64,000 bases of DNA from Lutibacter sp. A64 (GTDB lineage Bacteria > Bacteroidota > Bacteroidia > Flavobacteriales > Flavobacteriaceae). Positions 59,517 to 64,000 of this stretch are shown here, piece after piece. Every line of letters starts with the position of its first letter. Positions within the stretch are counted from its first letter, which is position 1. The translations under genes and the position numbers were made by a program. The stretch lies in NCBI RefSeq assembly GCF_022429565.1, contig NZ_CP092487.1, positions 1 through 64,000 of the forward strand, read 5' to 3'. The notes beneath the pieces were generated by a model that ran no database searches, had not been told where the DNA came from, and saw only the letters and a list, made by a program, of their open reading frames with translations.

Positions 59517-59531
59517 TACGGTTTTACCGTA
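59517..59531. promoter_or_regulatory. Palindrome TACGGT-TTT-ACCGTA upstream of the 50-residue gene
   Basis: It is identical in sequence to the site at 36886-36900 and supports the small minus-strand gene as real. Confidence 0.6.
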
Positions 59532-59823
59532 CTTACAATGTCTTTATTTTTAGCATTATTTTATTTGTACTCAATTACATAAAACTTTAATTTTATTGTA
59601 GTAAGAGCATTAAAAAAAGCACTTACTATTTGCCTTTGTTCTTTCTGAAATTCGTTAACTATACTAACAACAACCAACATAGCAAGTAGCTTAATGTTTG
59701 GTCACAGTTAACAATTATGGAGAGTTTTCCCTCGATATAAAGTTACTCATTACAAGTACTTACTATCATAAAAAATTCTCTATATAAGCGTGATTGCTAA
59801 ACTAAGGGGGGAAAAGCAAGAGG

Positions 59824-59845
59824 GTAACACGCTGCGCGATGTTAC
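59824..59845. repeat. Inverted repeat GTAACA/TGTTAC near a mobilisation gene
   Basis: The 6-bp arms enclose a GC-rich centre, preceded by a G-run (59808 region), 126 bases before the BfmA-like gene. It is a candidate for an origin of transfer, which is speculative. Confidence 0.3.
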
Positions 59846-59971
59846 TTATTTATAGTTCTATGATTTTCAGTAAATTAAACTGTTTTTAAATTTGATTAAT
59901 TCCTGAATTTGCACTAAATTTAACATTAAGGTCAGTAAAATCAAGGTTTCATTGTAACAATATCATAAAAT

Positions 59972-60511
59972 ATGGATAGTTTTAATACAATTCGGTTAAA
60001 GAAAAAAACTATAAAAAAATTCAAGGAATATTCTAAAAAATTAAGTTCAAGTTATTCGGAAACATTGGACTTTATGATTGCTTTTTTTGAAGATAATAAT
60101 ATATCACCTTATGATACTTTAAAGATGAGTAATGAAGCTTTTTTAAATCAAATTAATAAACGTATGGATGCCGTAGTTTCGATATTTAGAAATATTGAAG
60201 AGGCACAGCTCAAGCCAACGAAAAAAATATTGGAATCTCTATTTGAAGAAATTGAAGAAAAAAAACCTTTGTTAGTTGAAAAAACAAAGTTTATAGAACC
60301 TGTTTTAACAACCGAAAATGAGGAATTGACCTATTACAGAAATGAATACTATAAAAAGCAAACTGAAGTCAATGACCTTAAGTATAAACTCAAAGAGACT
60401 TTTGGGGAATTTAAACTTGTTAAGAATACTTTTAGTGCTAATCATTATTTATTAAAATTAACTAAAGATGAGCATACGTTATTAAAGGATATATTAGAGA
60501 GTAGTTCATAA
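59972..60511 (+). CDS. BfmA/BtgA-type mobilisation protein
   Basis: The 179-residue protein has an N-terminal DNA-binding region (NTIRLKKKTIKKFKEYSKKL, ribbon-helix-helix like), then a coiled coil and the tail SANHYLLKLTKDEHTLLKDIL typical of this family. BtgA/BfmA proteins help the relaxase of mobilisable Bacteroidota elements bind oriT. No relaxase gene follows, so the module is likely a remnant. Confidence 0.75.
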   Translation: MDSFNTIRLKKKTIKKFKEYSKKLSSSYSETLDFMIAFFEDNNISPYDTLKMSNEAFLNQINKRMDAVVSIFRNIEEAQLKPTKKILESLFEEIEEKKPLLVEKTKFIEPVLTTENEELTYYRNEYYKKQTEVNDLKYKLKETFGEFKLVKNTFSANHYLLKLTKDEHTLLKDILESSS

Positions 60512-60535
60512 TGGGGAATCTTTTCAAACTACCGC

Positions 60536-60620
60536 ACTCGCTTTTGGCGAGTTTGGTTCATTTTTAAACTTTTGGATTCTCATCCGCAAATACCAGCCTC
60601 TAAATCCAAAAGTTTAAAAA
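60536..60620. repeat. Two inverted repeats after the mobilisation gene
   Basis: A hairpin ACTCGC/GCGAGT (60536-60552) is followed by a perfect 18-bp inverted repeat (TTTTTAAACTTTTGGATT at 60561-60578 and its complement at 60603-60620). It may be a terminator or a part of the transfer origin. Confidence 0.5.
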
Positions 60621-60728
60621 CGGATAATTTTGAGTGATTTAGTTGATTGTTTATTTTCAAATAAGGATGCCAAAAATCAATGCTATATCCCTTTATTTAT
60701 AAGGGTAGTTTCTAATAATTTTGTTCTC

Positions 60729-61073
60729 TTACTTATTCTTTCTTCTTTTTCTCTTCCTTTTCTCCTCCTCTTTTACCTCCAAGAATTCAAAAATTTCATT
60801 TTTTTCTTTACTCAAAACTCTTTTAAAGAAATCTATAGTTGATATCTCAAAATAATCACAGAGGTATAGTAGCTTCGTCATATGAAAGTTAGGCTTAGAC
60901 TCCATTCGTCCCATATTAATTGAGACTTCGTATTTCTGAGCAAATTCTATATTCACGTCAGATTGAGACAAACCACTAATTTTTCCTTGATTCATACCTT
61001 TCTCTTTCCTTAATTCTTTGAGAACCATCTCAATGGAAGTAGTATAATATAATATATCTTTTTCATCAATCAT
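60729..61073 (-). CDS. XRE-type helix-turn-helix regulator
   Basis: I set the start at 61073 (MIDEKD) because the longer frame to 61115 overlaps the palindrome at 61102-61131. The helix-turn-helix lies in ELRKEKGMNQGKISGLSQSDVN with a later RMESKPNFHMTKLLYLCDYFEIS, typical of XRE proteins. The C-terminus is a lysine-arginine tail. It is divergent from the sigma-dCas12f operon and is probably its repressor or activator through the palindrome. Confidence 0.75.
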   Translation of the reverse strand: MIDEKDILYYTTSIEMVLKELRKEKGMNQGKISGLSQSDVNIEFAQKYEVSINMGRMESKPNFHMTKLLYLCDYFEISTIDFFKRVLSKEKNEIFEFLEVKEEEKRKRKRRKNK

Positions 61074-61101
61074 ATATCCAAATGACGGTAATAAAATAAG
61101 A

Positions 61102-61131
61102 TTTTTCAACGACATTTGTGTCGTTGAAAAA
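61102..61131. promoter_or_regulatory. Perfect palindrome with 13-bp arms between XRE gene and sigma operon
   Basis: TTTTTCAACGACA and TGTCGTTGAAAAA flank the spacer TTTG. The spacer TTTG also serves as the -33 element of the sigma-operon promoter, so a protein bound here would control it. Confidence 0.7.
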
Positions 61132-61145
61132 AATATCTATATTTG
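61115..61145 (+). promoter_or_regulatory. Promoter of the sigma-dCas12f operon (TTTG-N19-TATATTTG)
   Basis: TTTG (61115-61118) and TATATTTG (61138-61145) fit the Bacteroidota consensus. Transcription would start near 61152 and give a leader of about 300 bases before the sigma start. Confidence 0.7.
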
Positions 61146-61239
61146 ATTAATCTTTCTTTTAGAAGGGTTAATTTTGCGATACTTCTTTAAATAAAATATT
61201 AGAAGCATTCGCTTTGAATCTCGCATTAGAAAACTGGTA

Positions 61240-61366
61240 ATTTTTATGTGTACGAGAGAATAAGCAAGGATGTTCACGACCCGGGGCGTGGACTCTCTTA
61301 TTTGTACACAGGGTATACCAGTACCTCTAATGCAGTAAGTTGAGTATCCACGCCTTTTTGTTTGTA
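61240..61366 (+). ncRNA. Candidate guide-RNA-like or attenuator element in the sigma leader
   Basis: It shares, in the same order, TGTAC, GCAAGG, ATGTTCAC and the 18-base block GCGTGGACTCTCTTATTT (61286-61303) with the region downstream of the dCas12f gene. GGCGTGGA pairs with TCCACGCC (61347-61354), followed by five T, so it may also terminate. Its role (guide RNA or attenuator) is open. Confidence 0.45.
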
Positions 61367-61456
61367 GAAAAAGGGAATTCTTCTCAACCTTTTTCAAAGC
61401 TAGCTTTTCTTTATAAACTGTAAGAACTCGTATCATCAATTTAAACGCGATTTCTT

Positions 61457-62242
61457 ATGTTACAAAGTAATTTTGAATTATTAAAAAAAGGAGACCCTTC
61501 TGCTTTGGTACACATTCATGCCAGGTATAGCAGAAGTATCTTTTGGGTGGGTAAGCAACTAATTAATGATCATTTTGTAATAGAATCCTTGGTTCAAGAT
61601 ACTTTTTTAAAATTATGGGTTCATAAGGACAGAATAGAATCACCTAGGCATATTTTCTATTTCTTAAGATTTGTAATGAAAAGAGAATGTATTTCATATT
61701 ATAGCAAACCTAAAAATAAGTTTTCTAGGAATATACATTCGTTAGAAAATTACGACAATTACCAAGACTATATGGTGGGGTACGACCCCGTAAATGCATC
61801 TGAAAATCTGAAAGACCAGGAATCACAGCAAAAAGCCTTCAACCGAATCAAAAGTGTATTACCCCTGTTGAGTGTTGAAAGAAGGCATTTGATTGAGCTC
61901 TGTTTGAAATACGGTTTTCAATATAAAGCTATTGCCAAGGTTATGGGAAAGGGTATTACCGAAACCAGTAATGAAGTGAGACGAGCTATTGACGATGTTA
62001 AAACGATTATTAATCAAGGAAGAGCGCTTGAAACTGAACAAAAGCCCGCTGTCGAAATTAAGGTTCAAGGTATTATGACTAAGGAACAATCAGAAGTATT
62101 AAAACTCCGATGTGAAAAGAAATATTCCTTTGCTTTGATTGCCCAAACACTTAACATATCCCAAAAGGAAGTCCACAATGAGTTTATGATAGCGTATAAA
62201 CTCATGCAGCAGAAACATGAGCAGCAATTAGAATCCGCTTGA
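61457..62242 (+). CDS. ECF-type sigma factor with two sigma4-like domains
   Basis: The 261-residue protein has a sigma2 domain at about residues 13-83 ([18 protein letters not shown] matches the core-binding helix). A first sigma4-like helix-turn-helix lies at about 132-186 ([18 protein letters not shown]). A second sigma4-like one is at about 206-252 ([17 protein letters not shown], then [19 protein letters not shown]). Normal ECF factors have one sigma4 and about 180 residues. It is separated from the dCas12f gene by one base. The pair implies delivery of RNA polymerase to a site chosen by the dead nuclease. Confidence 0.85.
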   Translation: MLQSNFELLKKGDPSALVHIHARYSRSIFWVGKQLINDHFVIESLVQDTFLKLWVHKDRIESPRHIFYFLRFVMKRECISYYSKPKNKFSRNIHSLENYDNYQDYMVGYDPVNASENLKDQESQQKAFNRIKSVLPLLSVERRHLIELCLKYGFQYKAIAKVMGKGITETSNEVRRAIDDVKTIINQGRALETEQKPAVEIKVQGIMTKEQSEVLKLRCEKKYSFALIAQTLNISQKEVHNEFMIAYKLMQQKHEQQLESA

Positions 62243-62243
62243 T

Positions 62244-63341
62244 ATGGAAGAGTCAACACTCAAACTCACACGAAAGGTTCAACTATTAGTCGACCTCCCT
62301 ACCCAAGAAGAAAGAAAGGAGGCATTGGATACCCTTTATAGGTGGCAAAACCGATGTTTTAGAGCTGCTAATCTAATTGTTTCCCATTTGTATGTACAGG
62401 AAAATATCAAGGAATTCTTTTACCTGTCAGAGGGCATAAAATATAAATTGGCTGATGAAAAAAAAGATGAATACGGAATCTTGCAACGCTCACGAATGAA
62501 TACAACTTACCGCGTGGTATCAGATCGTTTTAAAGGTGAAATCCCTACAAACATATTATCTAATCTGAACAACACTTTAATCACTTCTTTTAATAAAAAT
62601 CGACCTGAATACTGGAAAGGCGAACGCTCCCTTAAAAACTTTAGGAGGGATATGGCTTTTCCATTTGGTTTGGAGGGCATCAGCAGATTATCTTATAATG
62701 ACGAGAAAAGAGCTTTTTGCTTCCGTTTATTTCAAATACCCTTTAAGACCTACTTAGGAAAGGATTATACCGACAAAAGAGTACTATTGGAACGCGTACT
62801 AAAAGGAGAAACCAAGCTTTGTACTTCTCACATTAAATTAAAAGATGGTAAAATTTTCTGGCTAGCGGTTTTTGAAATTAAAAAAGAAAAGCAATCCTTA
62901 AGACCAGAAGTGATAGCAGAGGCATCCTTGTCTCTTGAATATCCCATTGTAGTGAAAACCGTTAATACCCGACTTACCATTGGCACTAGGGAAGAGTTTC
63001 TATATAGAAGGTTAGCAATACAAGCAGCCGTTAAAAGGGCACAGATAGGGGCTACTTACTCTAAATCAGGCAAAGGAGTTAAAAGAAAATTAAAAGCAAT
63101 GGACAGGCTTCGTAAAACGGAAAGTAATTATGTATCCCATCGTATTCACCTATACAGCAGAAAGCTAATCGATTTTTGTATAAAACAACAAGCAGGAACA
63201 TTAATTCTATTAAATCAAAAAGACAAGATGGGGATTGTTAAGCAAGAGGAGTTTGTATTAAGAAACTGGAGCTATTATGAGTTAATGACCAAAATAAAAT
63301 ACAAGGCTGAGAAAGCAGGCATTGAAATTATTATAGATTAA
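62244..63341 (+). CDS. Nuclease-dead Cas12f/TnpB-like RNA-guided DNA-binding protein
   Basis: The 365 residues resemble small Cas12f proteins: an N-terminal WED/REC region (about 1-220, ending KLCTSHIKLKDGKIFWLAVF as in Cas12f), then RuvC-like and bridge segments. The first RuvC motif, normally GIDLG with catalytic Asp, reads LSLEYPIVV (residues 228-236), so Asp is lost. The second, normally with Glu, reads LILLNQ. The protein ends at EKAGIEIIID with no zinc finger and no third RuvC motif. It should bind DNA without cutting. The sigma gene precedes it, and a structured RNA region follows. Confidence 0.85.
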   Translation: MEESTLKLTRKVQLLVDLPTQEERKEALDTLYRWQNRCFRAANLIVSHLYVQENIKEFFYLSEGIKYKLADEKKDEYGILQRSRMNTTYRVVSDRFKGEIPTNILSNLNNTLITSFNKNRPEYWKGERSLKNFRRDMAFPFGLEGISRLSYNDEKRAFCFRLFQIPFKTYLGKDYTDKRVLLERVLKGETKLCTSHIKLKDGKIFWLAVFEIKKEKQSLRPEVIAEASLSLEYPIVVKTVNTRLTIGTREEFLYRRLAIQAAVKRAQIGATYSKSGKGVKRKLKAMDRLRKTESNYVSHRIHLYSRKLIDFCIKQQAGTLILLNQKDKMGIVKQEEFVLRNWSYYELMTKIKYKAEKAGIEIIID

Positions 63342-63470
63342 CCGATTCGGTTATGAGGGTGCTTGTACACCCGCAAGGTGAGGTGGATATTCACACTCAC
63401 TAAATGTGAACAGCATATACAACGCGTGGGCTCTCTTATTTTTGTCGCTGAAAAAATACCAAAGTCTTCA
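63342..63470 (+). ncRNA. Candidate guide RNA encoded directly after the dCas12f gene
   Basis: Successive stems are AACCG/CGGTT (63340-63352), GGGTG/CACCC (63357-63372) and GTGAGGTG with CACaCTCAC (63378-63400). The shared 18-base block GCGTGGGCTCTCTTATTT (63424-63441) follows, then a unique sequence starting TTGTCGCTGAAAAAATACC at 63442, which would be the guide. Placement after the gene is as for TnpB/TldR-type guide RNAs. The exact ends are not known. Confidence 0.55.
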
Positions 63471-63483
63471 TTTATGGCAATTC

Positions 63484-63540
63484 CCTTTCAATACACTTCC
63501 GTAACTTTTTGAGAAGCATATTGAAAGGAAATTCTTTTTT
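63484..63540. terminator. Terminator hairpin after the guide-RNA region
   Basis: CCTTTCAATA with CTTC pairs with GAAG and TATTGAAAGG, leaving an internal mismatch, followed by a T run (63534 on). It also serves the convergent recombinase gene. Confidence 0.75.
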
Positions 63541-63561
63541 TAAGGCTAAAAACAATTTGTT

Positions 63562-64000
63562 TTATGCACTCTTACTTTTTTCTTTTTGTTTAAAGCGTTC
63601 TAATAGATTACTTATATCCTCACTAATTTTTGTTTCTACAACCCTAGCATATATTTGAGTTGTGGATAATTTAGTATGTCCTAATAGTTTAGATACTGTT
63701 TCTATGGGTACACCATTAGATAACATAACTGTTGTTGCAAAAGTGTGTCTAGCTACGTGAAATGAAATATTTTTATGAATACCACAATCTTTTATAATTT
63801 CCTTCAAATAAGCATTGGTCTTTTGATTGGAACTTATGGGTAACAAATTTGTTTTAACATCCAGTTCCTCCTTAGCTTTATACTTTTCTAATATAGCCCA
63901 AGCTTTTGGGAGTATGGGTATTTTTACTTGTTCGTCTGTTTTTTCTCGTTTGGTGTAAATCCAATTAGTATTATCTAACCCTTTTACAATATTATTTTCT
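63562..64000 (-). CDS. Tyrosine recombinase, C-terminal part (runs off the window)
   Basis: The minus frame is open to the right edge. The visible part holds the catalytic domain: a segment KGLDNTNWIYTKREKTDEQ, then HVARHTFATTVMLSNG with the His and Arg, LLGHTKLSTTQIYARV with the active-site Tyr. The first catalytic Arg is outside the window. It is a Bacteroidota integrase like the left one. It is convergent with the guide-RNA region. Whether it is complete cannot be seen. Confidence 0.9.
   Translation of the reverse strand, partial: ENNIVKGLDNTNWIYTKREKTDEQVKIPILPKAWAILEKYKAKEELDVKTNLLPISSNQKTNAYLKEIIKDCGIHKNISFHVARHTFATTVMLSNGVPIETVSKLLGHTKLSTTQIYARVVETKISEDISNLLERFKQKEKSKSA

Larger units (their letters stand above)
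58875..59971. other. Long region with a broken gene and one small gene
   Basis: This 1.1-kb stretch holds the DUF5763-like pseudogene (58900-59237), a small gene (59315-59467), the palindrome (59517-59531), a hairpin AGTAAGAGC/GCACTTACT (59600-59627) and an inverted repeat GTAACA/TGTTAC (59824-59845) that may belong to a mobilisation origin. No other gene is seen. Confidence 0.5.

Noticed and set aside
60630-60842. Plus-strand frame overlapping the XRE regulator
   Set aside because: It is low-complexity sequence read opposite the XRE C-terminal lysine-arginine tail.
61137-61439. A 100-codon minus-strand frame opposite the sigma leader
   Set aside because: It covers the structured leader with shared RNA blocks and a plus-strand promoter, has an atypical composition, and resembles no family I know.
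61240-63470. CRISPR array next to the Cas12f-like gene
   Set aside because: Only one 18-base block occurs twice, 2.1 kb apart. No regular repeat-spacer pattern is present.

Overview
The window is chromosome from an AT-rich member of the Flavobacteriaceae (Bacteroidota). Evidence: Bacteroidota-type -7 promoter elements (TAnnTTTG), few Shine-Dalgarno sites, a Bacteroidota-type omega subunit, DUF4835, BfmA/BtgA-type mobilisation protein and GG-leader peptides with many TlpA lipoproteins. No genus can be named from the sequence alone.

Region 1 (1-34,970) is ordinary core genome starting exactly at dnaA. It carries replication and repair genes (dnaA, ligA, recN, gyrA), envelope genes (mltG, bamD, HtrA-type protease, NlpC/P60 protein), lysine/diaminopimelate genes (dapF, dapA), fabI, coaBC, guaC, clpC, a thiolase, a 7TM-HD phosphohydrolase and a Ser-Pro-Arg tRNA cluster. 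A MITE-like element lies at 2608-2797.

Region 2 (34,970 to the right edge) is accessory DNA inserted next to tRNA-Arg. It begins with a tyrosine recombinase truncated by a transposase remnant and ends in a second tyrosine recombinase that runs off the window. Inside it are: a LytTR regulator; a TPR histidine kinase and response regulator; and a secretion locus (41-55 kb) of six near-identical modules. Each module is a conserved RNA pseudoknot, a GG-leader Cys-rich peptide and a hairpin; five are then followed by a TlpA-like thioredoxin lipoprotein and the sixth by the HlyD gene. A VKOR-DsbA fusion, a C39-peptidase ABC exporter and an HlyD adaptor complete the locus. Two of its genes (HlyD and the third TlpA) carry in-frame stops. 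A three-gene nucleotide-chemistry operon (unknown protein; PfkB kinase fused to nucleoside deoxyribosyltransferase; QueC-like protein) follows. Five copies of a palindrome around TACGGT-ACCGTA lie upstream of genes in this region and suggest a shared regulator.

The most interesting system is at 61.1-63.55 kb: an ECF-type sigma factor with two sigma4-like helix-turn-helix domains, separated by one base from a small Cas12f/TnpB-like protein that has lost its RuvC catalytic residues and zinc finger. A structured RNA region directly after the nuclease-dead gene shares an 18-base block and further short blocks with the sigma-gene leader, so both are guide-RNA candidates. A good promoter whose -33 element lies inside a 13-bp-arm palindrome, next to a divergent XRE-type regulator, probably drives the operon. 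This fits RNA-guided transcription activation: a dead Cas12f finds DNA by guide RNA and the sigma factor brings RNA polymerase. I recall such dCas12f-sigma pairs being reported recently from Flavobacteriia but could not check this; function here is inferred from sequence alone.
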